From assembly GCF_950295315.1 (NCBI RefSeq), contig NC_080164.1:55771451-55835450 (forward strand): a DNA stretch of 64,000 nt. Direction: 5' to 3'. Below are positions 38,931 through 50,902 of the stretch, piece by piece. This DNA comes from Erinaceus europaeus (taxonomy: Eukaryota > Chordata > Mammalia > Eulipotyphla > Erinaceidae). The position numbers and the translations under genes were made by a program. The notes under the pieces were generated by a model. The model did no database searches. It worked only from the letters and a program-made list of their open reading frames with translations, and was not told where the DNA came from. Position 1 is the first letter of the stretch. Every line of letters begins with the position of its first letter.

Positions 38931-40455
38931 CTATGCACTATGGCCTTCTCTTCTGCTTGTGAAGAGATCTCCAAAGGTCTCTGCCCTTTCTTCACAAGAC
39001 TGTTTCGCTGTTTCTGGAACATTTATCTCTGGACCACTCTGTGGTTTCTGCCCAACGCCAGCCCCCATGAGCCAGCTTTCCGCCGCTTGGCGCGGGACAT
39101 TGGGCGCGGGCTCCCTCCACGCTGCTCAGCTGCCAGGAGCAGGGCAGCAGACATGGCAGGCAAGGCCCATCATGGCCGCCACCCCGGGGGACCTAGGCAT
39201 GCGCCTTCTGCACGGCTGGCCCGTCCGTCCTCCTGCTATGAAGTCTGGGAAGATCCTGGACCACCTGGAGACCGTGGGCTCCCTGCCGAAACTAGGCCAC
39301 CTGGCAGAGATCTCCAGCTTGGGTCTGAAGGCAGAAGAGCTAGAATATGCAGAGATTCGTCTAGAGATCGCAACCTACAATTCCTAGAAGTAGAGCTGTG
39401 CGGGAGGCCACCTCCGGATGGTGACCCCCCCCAACAACTAAGACAGTACAGATCTAAATTCGTGTTTAAAATGACATGTCTTTGGAACAAACGTTTCTCT
39501 CCTTGTGTATTATAGACCATGTTTACGTGTGTTTAAAGTTTGGTAAACATTAACTTTAAGGTTAAAAATGTAACTTTAAGGCTATATTCTTACCAGACAG
39601 AGTTAAATGAAAAAGGTTTTTCAACATAGTTCTCATAAAGACAAAATTAACTTACATTTAAAGTCTGAGGTAAAAATTAGTTCAAAATCAATATATTTTA
39701 ACTAAGTTGGTCAAAAAAAAAAAATCCTGTGCACACCTAGGGTGTGTCTCCATCTTGAATGGGTGTAACAAAAGGTTAAATAGCCTTGTTGATATGTAAA
39801 ACTCTCAAATTCCTTCTCAATTAGAAACATTAGATTGCACTATGGTTATGCTATTGATTCTCATGCCTGAGGCTTTTTTTTACCTTTCCACATTCTATTG
39901 TTTAAACTTTAAACAACCTTAAAATCATACTAAAAATGACTTTCAATTGTAATAGAGTTATCAATTGTGGTAAACTTCTAACCTGCTACAAGTTTTGTTT
40001 CATAAGTAAGTAATTGCAGCTGTCAAGTTCTCTACAAAAAAGCAAAATTCTGATAGCTGACATTCCCCATCGAGACAGATGTACAACAAAATTCACCCCC
40101 TGGCAATTCTTTGGTGGACATCTGCTTTGGACTGGCATTTCTATCAGACTCAACTGGTACACCTCTTGGACACTTTGCTGCTGGGTTTCTCAAAGACTGA
40201 CTGCAGCCAGCTGCCTTGGGACTCTAGGCCATATCCATGCCCCCATGCTAGATAATGCCCGTCGAGGCAAGTAACGCCCCCCAGAGGCAAAAAAAAGGTC
40301 CCCCTCAGGCCTTCCCTTGGCAGCACACTGGTTCTTGTCTTACATGTTCCTCCATGTTTGTGCCAGTTTCTTTTTTGGAAATGCCTGTACGATATAAGAA
40401 GTTCACCCCACACCCCTGATACTATGGTTATTTAGTTTAAAAGAAAAGGGAGAAT
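38931..40455. mobile_element. ERV internal remnant between two LTR pieces
   Basis: 38931-39430 is unusually G+C- and CpG-rich (around 39058-39400) with open frames on the plus strand that I do not recognise. 39430-40436 is A+T-rich sequence without clear coding. A polypurine tract (aaaagaaaagggagaat, 40437-40453) directly precedes the plus-strand LTR, so at least the right part is the 3' end of a provirus. No intact gag, pol or env was recognised. Confidence 0.5.
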
Positions 40456-40783
40456 TGTTGTATGTTTCATATTGGTTTGGTCTCCTTCCCCCCACCTCTG
40501 GGAAAATTGGTTTGGCTCTTGCTAGTTTCGTGCCTCACTTTCTCCCTGCCCCCTATGCTATATAGTTCTAGAGTTCTTGGCGCGGCCGCGTGAGGGGATG
40601 CAGGACAGATCTGTGTGGTGATTAGTTTAAGGGTCTCTCTCTGCCGCCAGAGCAGAAAGACAGGAGAGCACATGTTTGCCTGCTCGTGAATAAAGCTTCT
40701 CTGCCCAGCCATGTGTCTCTCGTCATCTCTGTCTACCACCGCGAAGCTAGCCCGGCCTGCTGGAGCCCCGAACATTAACAACA
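40456..40783 (+). mobile_element. ERV 3' LTR
   Basis: About 328 bases starting tgttgtatg after the polypurine tract and ending aacattaacaaca. It has TATA-like ctatatagttc (~40559), the poly(A) signal aataaag (40690-40696) and a U5 with gcgaagctagcccggcctgc. It shares R/U5 with the opposite-facing LTR at 38.8 kb but not the U3. Confidence 0.8.
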
Positions 40784-41059
40784 ATTTCCCCTGCTTGCCT
40801 TACTCCTCTTATTTTATTTTATTTTTTAATTTTTAAAATAATCTCTAGGGCTTCACTGCTCAAGGCTGACTTTTTCAGATAGAAAGAGACTTGAACCTGG
40901 ATCACAGGCATGGCAAATCAGGTACAACATGCAGATGAGCAGTTTTGCCTGATCTCTCTCTCTCTCTGTATTCTATGAACTCAAAGTATTTATTTTTATT
41001 TTTTAATTTTTTAAACAATTCTGTTCCTTTTTTATTTTTACTTATTTTTTATCTATTTA

Positions 41060-41195
41060 TTTATTCATAAGACAGGTGGGAGGAGAGAAAGAACCAGATA
41101 TCCACTCTGGTGCATGTGCTGCTGGGGATCGAACTTAGGACCTCATGCTAGAGAGTCCAATGCTTTATCCACTGTGCCACCTCCTGGACCACTAT
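41060..41195 (-). repeat. SINE-D, antisense
   Basis: Full-length, head ccacctcctggaccac at right. Confidence 0.9.
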
Positions 41196-41225
41196 TTTTA
41201 AAATTTTTTAAAGATTTTATTTATT

Positions 41226-41770
41226 TGGAGCCTGGTGGTGGCACACCTGGTAGAGCACACGTTACAGTGCTTAAAGATCCAGGTCCTTGAGCCCTTGGTC
41301 CCCACCTGTAGATGAAAAGCTTTGAGACTGGGGTGGGTGGGTGGGGAGAATACAGGTCCATGAAGGATGATAAATGACATAGTGGGGGTTGTATTGTTAA
41401 ATGGAAAAACTGGGGAATGTTATGCATGTACAAACTATTGTATTTACTGTTGAATGTAAAACATTAATTCCCCAATAAAGAAATTAAAAAAAAAAAAGAA
41501 AGAAAAGCTTTGCGAGTGATAAAGCAGTGTGCAGATGTCTGTCTCCCTCCTTTCCTTTCCTTTTTTTTTTTTTAACCAGGGCACTGTTCAGCTCTGGTTT
41601 ATGGTGGTGCAGGGGATTGAACTTGGTACTTTGGAGCCTCAGGCATGAAAGTCTCTTTGCATAACCATTATGCTTTCTATCCCTGTTCTCTCTCCCTTTC
41701 TATCTCCCCCTTCCCTTTCGATTTCTCGCTGTCTCTATCCAATAAATAAATAAAAAATAATCAAAAATTA
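41226..41770 (+). repeat. SINE-A with nested L1 tail and antisense SINE-C
   Basis: Host SINE-A pieces: ~41228-41324, 41502-41562 and 41686-41770. The L1 tail occupies 41325-41501 and is flanked by gaaaagctttg (41314-41324, 41502-41512). An antisense SINE-C lies at ~41563-41685. Together they rebuild one complete SINE-A. Confidence 0.88.
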
Positions 41771-41872
41771 AGAAGACTAATATATATTTATATATATCAT
41801 ACAGCCTCATCTTAAGTGGCTCTTAAATAAGAAAACTTAACTTCAAGTCTGAAGGCTAAAAATAAAACATTT

Positions 41873-43054
41873 TTTTTCTTTATTGGGGAATTAATGCTTT
41901 ACATTCAACAGTAAATACAATAGTTTGTACATGCATAACATTCCCCAGATTCCCATTTAACAATACAACCCCCACTATTTCATTCATCATTTTTCATGGA
42001 CCTGTATTCTCCCCACCCACCAACCCACCCCAGAGTCTTTTACTTTGGTGTAATACTCCAATTCCATTTCAGGTTCGACTTGTGTTTTCTTTTCTAATCT
42101 TGTTTTTCAACGTCGGCCTGAGAGTGAGATCATCCCATATTCATCCTTCAGTTTCTGACTTATTTCACTCAACATGATTTTTTCAAGGTCCATCCAAGAT
42201 AGGCTGAAAACAGTGAAGTCACCATTTTTTATAGCTGAGTAGTATTCCATTGTGTATATATACCACAACTTGCTCAGCCACTCATCTGTTGTTGGACACC
42301 TGGGCTGCTTCCAAGTTTTGGCTATTACAAATTGTGCTTCCAAGAACATTTGTGTACACAGATCTTTTTGGATGGATGTATTGGGTTCCTTAGGATATAT
42401 CCCCAGGAGGGGAATTGCAGGGTCATAGGGTAGGTCCATTTCTAGCCTTCTGAGAGTTCTCCAGACTGTTCTCCACAGAGGTTGGACCAATTGACATTCC
42501 CACCAGCAGTGCAGGAGGGTTCCTTTGACCCCACAGCTTCTCCAGCATTTGCTGCTGTTACCTTTTCTGATGTATGACATTCTCACAGGAGTGAAGTGAT
42601 ATCTCATTGTTGTCTTGATTTGCATTTCTCTGACAATCAGAGACTTGGAGCATTTTTTCATGTGTTTCTCGGCCTTTTGGATCTCTTCTGTGGTGAATAT
42701 TCTGTCCAAGTCCTCCCCCCATTTTTGGATGGGGTTATTTGTTGTCTTGTTGTTGAGTCTGGCAAGCTCTTTATATATGTTGGTTATTAAACTCTTATCT
42801 GATGTATGGCATGTAGATCTTCTCCCATTCTGTGAGGGGTCTCTTGATTTGGGTAATGGTTTCTTTTGCTGTGAAGAAGCTTTTTAATTTGATGTAGTCC
42901 CATAGGTTTATACTTGCCTTAGTCTTCTTTGTAATTGGATTCGTTTCATTGAAAATGTCTTTAAAATTTATGCGGAAAAAAGTTCTGCCAATATTTTCCT
43001 CTAAGTATCTGATAGTTTCTGGTCTAACATCCAAGTCCTTGATCCACTTGGCTC
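41873..43054 (-). mobile_element. 5'-truncated L1 (ORF2 C-terminus and 3' UTR)
   Basis: An ORF2 stretch of 200 codons is open at 42107-42709 (short motifs such as CWWEC and [12 protein letters not shown]), preceded by another open stretch at 42795-43034. The 3' UTR is 41880-42106 and a poly(T) lies at the left end. An exact 14-bp duplication, aaaataaaacattt, sits at 41859-41872 and 43055-43068. The long open frame and clean flanks make it one of the younger L1 copies here. Confidence 0.95.
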
Positions 43055-43072
43055 AAAATAAAACATTTAAAA

Positions 43073-43815
43073 AATATTTTATTTATTCATTAATGAGAAA
43101 AATAAGAGGAGAAAAGGAACCAGACATCACTCTGGTACATGTGCTACTGGGGATTGAACTCAGGACCTCATGCTTGAAAGTCCAATGCTTTATCCACTGT
43201 GCCACCTCCCAGACTACTCAAAGTATTTCTTTTATATTTATTCCCTTTTATTGCCCTTGTTTTTTATTGTTGTAGTTATTATTGTTGTCGTCATTGTTGG
43301 ATAGGACAGAGAGAAATGGAGAGAGAAGGGGAAGACAGAGAGGAAGAGAAAGATAGACACCTGCAGACCTGCTTCACCACTTGTGAAGCAACTCCCCTGG
43401 AGGTGGGGAGCCAGGGGCTTGAACCGGGATCCTTACACTGGTCCTTGTGCTTTGCGCCACCTGCACTTAACCTGCTGTGCTACCGCTGGACTCCCTCAAA
43501 GTATTTTTATATGGTTATATATATTTTGCCTCCAGGGTTATTGCTGGGGTTCAGTGCCTGCATTATAAATCCACTGCTCCTGGAGGCTATTTTTTCCCCC
43601 TTTTGTTGTCCTTGTTGTTTATCATTGTTAGATAGGATAGAGAAAAATTGAGGGAGTAGGGGAAGATTGAGAGAGGGAAAGAAAGACACCTACAGACCTG
43701 CTTCACCACCTGTGAAGTGACCCCCCCCCCCACAGGTGGGAAGCTAGGGATCCTTATGCTGGTCCTTGTGCTTTGTGCCACTTGCGCTTAACCTGCTGCG
43801 CTACCACCCGCCCCC
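43073..43815 (-). repeat. Antisense SINE-D and two antisense SINE-B
   Basis: SINE-D 43073-43215; SINE-B 43225-43495; SINE-B with module E 43520-43815. All share one orientation. Confidence 0.9.
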
Positions 43816-44404
43816 CATGATCCATATATTCTAAATCAATTAAAGGCACTGATCCTTTGATACTGCAATGTTTCAGCTTCAGTCAATGAGTTCCTTCTGA
43901 CAATATGGTATTCTGTTAGCGCTTAAAATTTTCAAGAATTACTTGTTTTGTTTTATGAGACAAAGACAGAAACCAGAGCAGAAACTAAGGTCCCCAAGTC
44001 CTATGCTTTACCATTGAGTCCCCTCCCTGACTACTTAAAATGTTTTTGAAATCATTATATTGTAGGTTGGAAATGGCATTTATTTGTGACTTTCACTTGC
44101 TTATCCCTGATGAGTTATAAAAGTGAGCATCTTTCATAATTTGCCAAGCATTCATATCTGTAGATTGCCTATTGACATTTTATTTCTCTATTGATATAAC
44201 TGTACTTACACCAATTATCAAGACTTTTCCCTATAAATGAACTGTTTACAGTGCTTTCTGCCAATCCCTTTCAACTACTACTTCCTATGCTTCAATTTTT
44301 TTTTTCTTCTTTTGCTCATTTCTCGCTTAGGATGTATCTTGAAAGAACTTACTCAGGGGGTGGAGTGTATATTTTCATAGTTCTGGCATGTTTGAAAATG
44401 CACT
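43816..44404. other. Mostly unique intergenic sequence
   Basis: No gene recognised; an old antisense SINE remnant may lie at 43930-44035. Confidence 0.55.
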
Positions 44405-44605
44405 TCTGGGGACCAGGTGATGGCACACTTTGTTGAGCACATGTTACCATGCTCAAAGATACAGGTCAAGCCCCCGGTCCCCACCTGCAGGGAAAAACTT
44501 CATGAGTGGTGAAGCAGGCCTGCAGGTGTCTCTCTCTGTCTTCCTCTCTGACACTCCCTTTTCTCTCAATTTCTGGCTGTCTCTATCCAATTAATTAATT
44601 AATTC
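44405..44605 (+). repeat. SINE-A
   Basis: Complete copy ending in attaattaatta. Confidence 0.9.
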
Positions 44606-44764
44606 ATATAAGAATAATAGGAGCTTTACCAAAAATAGATTAAAAGAAAGAAGAAAATGCCCTTCTACTAAACAGTAACATTTCCTTCAAATTTGATAGA
44701 TGCTGTTTTACCTGATTAATTTTAGGCACTGGGAAGATTCTTTTTTAAAAATTATTATTATTTT

Positions 44765-45115
44765 TTGTCTTAAAAAATTTTTTTTATTAGTGACTTAATA
44801 ATGATGAACAAGATTGTAAGATCACAGGGGTAGAATTCCATACAGTTCCCACCACCAGAGTTCTGTGTCCCATTCCCTCCATTGGAAGCTTCCCTATTCT
44901 TTATCCCTCTGGGAGTATGGACCAAAATTTTTTATGGGTTGCAGAAGATGGTAGTTCTGGCTTCTGTAATTGCTTCTCCACTGAACATGGGTGTTGGCAG
45001 GTATATCCATACCCCCAGCTTGTTTCTGTCTTTCCCTTGTTGGGCAGGGCTCTGGGGAGGTGAGATTCAGGACACATTGGTGAGGTTCTTTGCCCAGTGA
45101 AGTAAGAAGTCTTGA
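44765..45115 (-). mobile_element. Diverged family X copy
   Basis: Contains cagttcccaccaccagagtt and the tgggagtatggacc block in minus orientation; more diverged than the others. Confidence 0.7.
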
Positions 45116-45139
45116 CTCTTCTGCATACATTGGTCTTCT

Positions 45140-45770
45140 TTTTTTTTAAATATTAAAGTAAATTTTAATTATCTTTATTGGATAGAGACAGCCAGAAATC
45201 AAGAGGGAGGAGGGAGACAGAGACACCTTCAGTCCAGCTTCACCACTGGCAAAGCTTTCCCCTTGCAGGTGGGGTTAAAATAATTTTTTAAATATTGTTT
45301 ATTTACTAGATGGAGAAGACAGAAATCAAGAGGAAAGGGGGTGAGACAGACATATGCAGTCCTGCTTCACCACTTTCTCCCTGCAGGGGGGGACTGAGGG
45401 CTCAAACCCAGGTCCTTGCACATTGTAACAAGTACACTCAACCAGGTACACCACCACCTAGCCCAGAGATTCTTATTTGTAAAATCTAAACATTCCTCCC
45501 AAACAGATCTTTGTATTGATCTCCAAAAATATGGCTAGAACAAAATAAGTATTCTACATTATTTTCTATGTGATTTTAAAAAGATTAGTTAAGGGCAGGA
45601 GAGACAGCATAATGGTTATGCAAACACACTCTCATGCCTGAGGCTCCTAAGTCCCAGGTTCAATCCCCCACACCACCATAAGCCAGAGCTGAGCAGTGTT
45701 CTGGTGTTTCACTCTCTGTGCATCTCTCTCAAAATTAAAATAAATAATTTTTTTAAAAAAGTTAAAAAAA
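45140..45770. repeat. Two antisense SINE-A and a SINE-C
   Basis: 5'-truncated SINE-A 45140-45285; SINE-A 45287-45465; SINE-C 45595-45770. aaaagattagtt before and aaaaaagattaattg after the SINE-C mark its target site. Confidence 0.85.
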
Positions 45771-45834
45771 AAAGATTAATTGAACTTTGGTGGTGGTTTC
45801 AGTGCATGACTATATCCTTGTAATCTTATACGCC

Positions 45835-46200
45835 ATTATTTTGGTATGCTTCTAAATTCTGCTTCTAAGACCCCTTCTGTTTCATTGGTTTAATCCCCCC
45901 TGATTAACACTGTATTCTATTTACATAACCACTGTTAACTAAGCACTACCCTGCCTCCAGGGCATTGGTTTAATCCTCACTGTTTTGCATGCTTTTTCCT
46001 TCTATCCTACATACATCCTCTTTGGACCTGACTCTTCCGCCTCAGGATATATAAGGACAGGATTGTGATTAGAGATAGTTTAGATTGTGCTGCGTTCCAC
46101 ATGAATAAAGACTGAACTGCGTACCACTCAGCCATGAGTCCCTGGTTGGCTCTCTCGCCCGCCCACGAAGCTAGCCTGGCATAATGGCATCCTGTACAGG
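45835..46200 (+). mobile_element. LTR with adjacent tRNA-Lys-like primer-binding site
   Basis: Contains two copies of cattggtttaatcc, tatataagg (46049), the poly(A) signal aataaag (~46104), then a U5 with cacgaagctagcctggcata. Next comes tggcatcctgtacagggac, close to a tRNA-Lys3-type primer site, as expected just after a 5' LTR. The provirus body is lost after ~46200. The left boundary is approximate. Confidence 0.6.
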
Positions 46201-46289
46201 GACTGGTACCATTGTTATTATTTTTATTTTATTTATTTTTGTAAGATGTAGCAGAATTTCTTTGTTTGTTTATGAAATAGAGTTAGAGG

Positions 46290-46950
46290 GGCCAGACAGT
46301 GGCACATCCATTTGAACACACATGCATTACCATCTACAAAGACCCAGCTGGGTTCAAGTCCTCAGTCCTCACTTGCAAGGTGGGGGTTAGGGGGTTCAAA
46401 AGAGTGAAGCAATGCTGCTGGTGTCTCTTTCTCTCTCCCTCTCTATCTTCCCCTTCCCTCCCACTTTTTCTTTGGCTCTATCTCTGTCTCTATCCAAAAT
46501 AAAATATTTAAAAAAGTAGTCTGGGAGTGCCGCAGTGACTAAAGCAATGGACTCTCAGCGTGAGGTCCCGAGTTCAATCCCCAGCAGCACATGTACCAGA
46601 GTGGTATTTGGTTCTTTCTCTATCTATTCCTCTTTCTCATGAATGAAAATATAAAATCTTTAAAAAATATTTTTTAGGGAGTCAGGCGGTAGTGCAGCGG
46701 GTTAAGCGCAGGTGGCACAAAGCTCAAGGACCGGTGTAAGGATCCCGGTTTGAGCCCCTGGCTCCCCACCTGCGGGGTAGTCGTTTCACAGGCAGTGAAG
46801 CAGGTCTGCAGTTGTCTATCTTTCTCTCCTCATCTCTGTCTTCCCCTCATCTCTCCATTTCTTTCTGTCCTATCCAATAACAACAACATCAATAACAACA
46901 ATAACTACAACAAGGACAACAAAAGGGAATAAATAAATACATATTGAAAA
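46290..46950 (+). repeat. SINE-A, SINE-D, SINE-B in series
   Basis: 46290-46510, 46515-46665 and 46676-46950, all in one orientation, each inserted at the A-rich tail of the previous. Confidence 0.9.
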
Positions 46951-47019
46951 GCCCAAAATATATGTATATATTTTAAAAACTAGTTGGGTTATGAATATGA
47001 ACTCTAAAAAATTACTAAT

Positions 47020-47490
47020 TGCAGGGATAGATAACATAACGGTTATGCATAGAATCTTATGCCTGAGGCTCCAAAGTCTCAGGTTTGACAACCCCATAGC
47101 ACTATAAACCAGGGCTGAGCAGTGCTCTGGTAAACAAAAATTAATTGATTGATTGATTGATAGGACAGATAGAAGTTGAGAGGGAAAGGGAAGATAGAGA
47201 AGGACAGAAAAGGGTCAGGGGTAGATAACATAATGGTTATACAAAGAGACTTTCATACTTGAGACTCCAAAGTCCCAGGTTCAATCCCCCATACCACCAT
47301 AAACTAGAGCTGATCAGTGCTCTGGTAAAAAAAAAAAAGAGAGAGAGAGAGAGAAAGAGAGACACCTATAACACTGTTTAACTGCTCTTGAAGCTTACCT
47401 CCTATAGCTGGAGACCAGGGGTTTGAACTTGGATCCTTACACATGGTGATAAGTACCCTCAACCAGGTATGTCACTGCCCAGCCCCAAAT
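47020..47490. repeat. SINE-C and an antisense SINE-A split by another SINE-C
   Basis: SINE-C 47020-47140. Antisense SINE-A pieces 47155-47212 and 47340-47490 are separated by a SINE-C at ~47213-47338. Confidence 0.87.
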
Positions 47491-47699
47491 ATAGACTCTT
47501 TATGATGGGACTAGGTCCTTCTAAGAATAGGCTTTCTTCTTTTATCTACAACATGTTAGGATAAGAGAAGATTGCCATTTTGCAAATCAGGAAGAAGGAC
47601 TTCACTAGATAGTCAGTCTGATCAGTACCCTGATCTTGACTTTCCCAACCTCAAGAATTCTAAGAAATGCATTTCTGTGATTTAAACTAACCAGTCTTG

Positions 47700-48560
47700 G
47701 GGCTGGGTTGTGGCACACCTGGTTGAGCACACACGTTACAATGTGCAAGGACCAGAGTTTGAGCCCCCAGTTCCTACCTGCAGGGGGAAGGATTTGCGAG
47801 TGATAAAGCAATGCTGCAGGTGTCTCTCTTTCTTCTCTGTTTCTCTTCCGTCTTGATTAAAGACATTTAAAATAAATAAATAAATAAACTAACCAATCTT
47901 AATGGGGCTAGATACCGTAATGATTATGAAAAGAGATTCTCATGCCTGAGGCTCCAAAGTCCAAGATTCAAACCCCTGCAGCACCATAGATGAGAGCTGA
48001 GTAGTGCTCTGGTATAAATAAGCAAACAAACCAATCTCAAAGTGCATCCAATAGAACATACACATTACCATGCACAACAATGCCAGTACAAGCCCCCAGT
48101 CCTCACTTGCAAAGGGGTAACTTCAGGAGCAGTGTAACAGTACTGCAGATTTCTTTCTCTTTCCCTCTTCTTCCCTCCCTCCCTGCCCCTCTGACCTCAA
48201 TTTCTCTCTGTCTATCAAATAAATGGGGGGGTGTGGGTGGCCACCAGAAGTGGATGTTGGGCAGGCACTGAGCCCCAGCAATGAGCCTGATGGTAATAAA
48301 TAGATTAAATAAATAAAGTGTCCTGGAGAATAACACAATGGATGAAGCACTGGACTCTTGGGGGCCAGGTGGTGGTGCACCTGGTTAAGTGCACATTAAC
48401 ATGCAGAAGGACTCAGGTTCAAGCCCCGTCCCCACCTGCACATGGGATGCTTCACAAGTGAGGAAGCAAGTCTGCCAGCATCTATCTTTCTCCTTCTCTG
48501 CCTCATTCTCCTCTCTCAATTTCTCTCTGAACTAGCCAAGAAAAACAACAACAGTTGACT
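47700..48560 (+). repeat. SINE cluster before the long L1
   Basis: SINE-A 47700-47890; SINE-C 47900-48035; SINE-A plus module E 48040-48310; a SINE-D head 48318-48359 interrupted by SINE-A 48360-48548. Confidence 0.85.
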
Positions 48561-49600
48561 CTCAAGAATGGAGTCCTAGGAATACCAAAGGAGACCACCT
48601 GGGACTACAATAAGGCAGGACTAGAACAACATCAGGAACCCACCAAACCACCGGTGAATGGACAGAGAGAAGCTTAAGGAGAGATTGAGCAGCTGATAAC
48701 TGTCTGGCAGTTTTCCAGTTGAGGCACCAACTCCAGTCTGTTTTATCAACAAAAAGACAGCTGAAGGGAGGAGAGGACTCTCCTAAGACTCACAAAATGC
48801 AATTGTGAGTCTCCATTGCTACTGCCCTCAGAGGCTGGTGCAGCAGGGGGGAGGCCCTGTGCTGACATAGGGGACAGAGAACTGACGAAGAAACTCAGGA
48901 GAAGAGCTACACCTTGGTGGCCTAGCAGTGGGGCTGTATAGTGGGAGCCTTTCCACATTGTTCTCCTGATGAGAACACGGTGAATAATTGCCTCAGAAGC
49001 TACAGACTATAAACGGGACTTGTTTAGAAACTCACAGGGCCCAGCAGTGCTGCCTAGCTTTGCAGAGAAGCTGAATTGAGCCTGGAGATTTGGATCCTTG
49101 GGGTGTGAGAGTCTCTTTGCATAACCACTGTCATGTCTCTCCCTCACCCTGCTTTATCTCTTGGTCAGGAGTGAGTGATTAAGCTAAGAAGCCTAGTTAT
49201 AGTTTAAAAGCCCTGAGGCTCCCATAGCCTATGAGGAAGAAAAAGAACAAAGGAGGTTTTTAACAGCCTCTGTGCTCCAAATCAGGGATTGAAATAATAT
49301 TGAAACAACTGTTAATTTCCACAACTGTGAACTCTTTAAGTACCTTACACACAAGTCAATCCAGGTAAGATTGATCAGTAATTTGAAAAGTGCTGAGAGA
49401 GGGACTTCATAACATACTATATAGAATGGTTAAACCAACAAGAAGAAATATTGGAGAAATGAACCAGGACAAGAGTCCAGCTAAAAGCCCCCCAGAGGTT
49501 GAAGCATAAAATAATGAGGTCGACATCCAAACACTAGTTAAGGAAATAATCATAGGAGTGAGTAAAGAGTTTGAAAGAATTGTCATCAGAAATGCAGAAA

Positions 49601-49836
49601 CAGAAAAGAAAACAGAAGTAGAACCTGAAGTGGAATTGGCATATCACACCAAAGTAAAAGACTCTGGGTTGGGTGGGTGGGGAGAATACAGGTTCAGGAA
49701 GGATTCAGAGGACCTAGAGGAGGTTGTATTGTTATATGGGAAACTGGGGAATGTTACGCATGTACAAACTATTATACTTACTGTTGAATGTAAAACATTA
49801 ATCCCCCAATTAAAAAAAATAAAACAATTAAAAAAA
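49601..49836 (+). mobile_element. 5'-truncated L1 tail inside ORF1 of the larger L1
   Basis: Contains the L1 tail signature (tgggtggggagaatacaggt, aactattatacttactg) and an A-rich end. Flanked by agaaatgcagaaa at 49588-49600 and 49837-49849, an exact 13-bp duplication of ORF1 sequence. Confidence 0.92.
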
Positions 49837-50902
49837 AGAAATGCAGAAAAAACAAATGAGACTCTGGAAGAAAACACTAATTATCTCAAGGTTATTAGAG
49901 AGCTGAAAGCTTAAATAGCTTAGCTAAGAACACAACTAGCTGAACAAGCTAAAACAGTATCAAAACAGGGTAACAAAACAGACAAACTACAGAAAATAGT
50001 AGAGGGGAGAGAGAATAGAATAAATGAGGCCAAAGACAGAGTTAGCAAGATCAAGGACAAATTAGAGACAACTAAAAAAGAAGTAAGAGACCTCAAAAAG
50101 AGATTAAGAGACACTAAAAACAACAGAGACCTATGGGATGACTTCAAAAGAAACAATGCACGCATTATTGGCTTACCAGAGGAAGAAAGAGAAGGAGAGG
50201 AAGAAAGCATTCTTCAGGCCATAATAGCTGAAAATTTCTCTAGTCTAGACAACATCAAAGACATAAAGATTCAAGAAACCCAGAAGGTCCCAAACAGAAT
50301 TAACCCAGACTTAAAGACACCAAGACACATCCTATTTAGAATGGAAAGGAATAAGGATAAAGAAAGGATCCTGAAGGCTTCAAGAGAAAAACAAAAAGTC
50401 ACCTAGAGAGGAAAACCCATAAGATTAGCAGCTGACTTCTCCACAAAACACTACAGGCCAGAAGAGAATGACAAGATATCTATCGAGTGCTCAATGAGAA
50501 AGGCTTTCAACCAAGAATACTATATCCTGCTAGACTGTCATTCAGACTAGATGGAGGCATCAAAACCTTCTCAGATAAGCAACAGTTGAAGGAATCAACT
50601 ATCACCAAGCATTCCCTGAAAGAAGTTCTGAAAGGTCTCCTATAAAGAGTCAGACCACCATAAATAGGACATATATCAAAACACTCTAAAACGCTACAAG
50701 AATGGCATTAAAATATCTTGGATCTTTGATATCAACAAATGTCAATGGCCTGAATTCACCTATTAAAAGACACAGAGTAGGAAGATGGATCAGAAAATAC
50801 AAGCCAACAATATGCTGTCTACAGGAAACTCACCTAACTCAACAAGACAAACACAGACTTAAAGTGAAAGGATGGAAAACTATCATACAAGCCAATGGCA
50901 CT

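Noticed and set aside
38923..39515. 154- and 191-codon open frames as a host gene
   Set aside because: They overlap in two frames, lie inside the ERV remnant and match no protein I know. Kept only as a finding.
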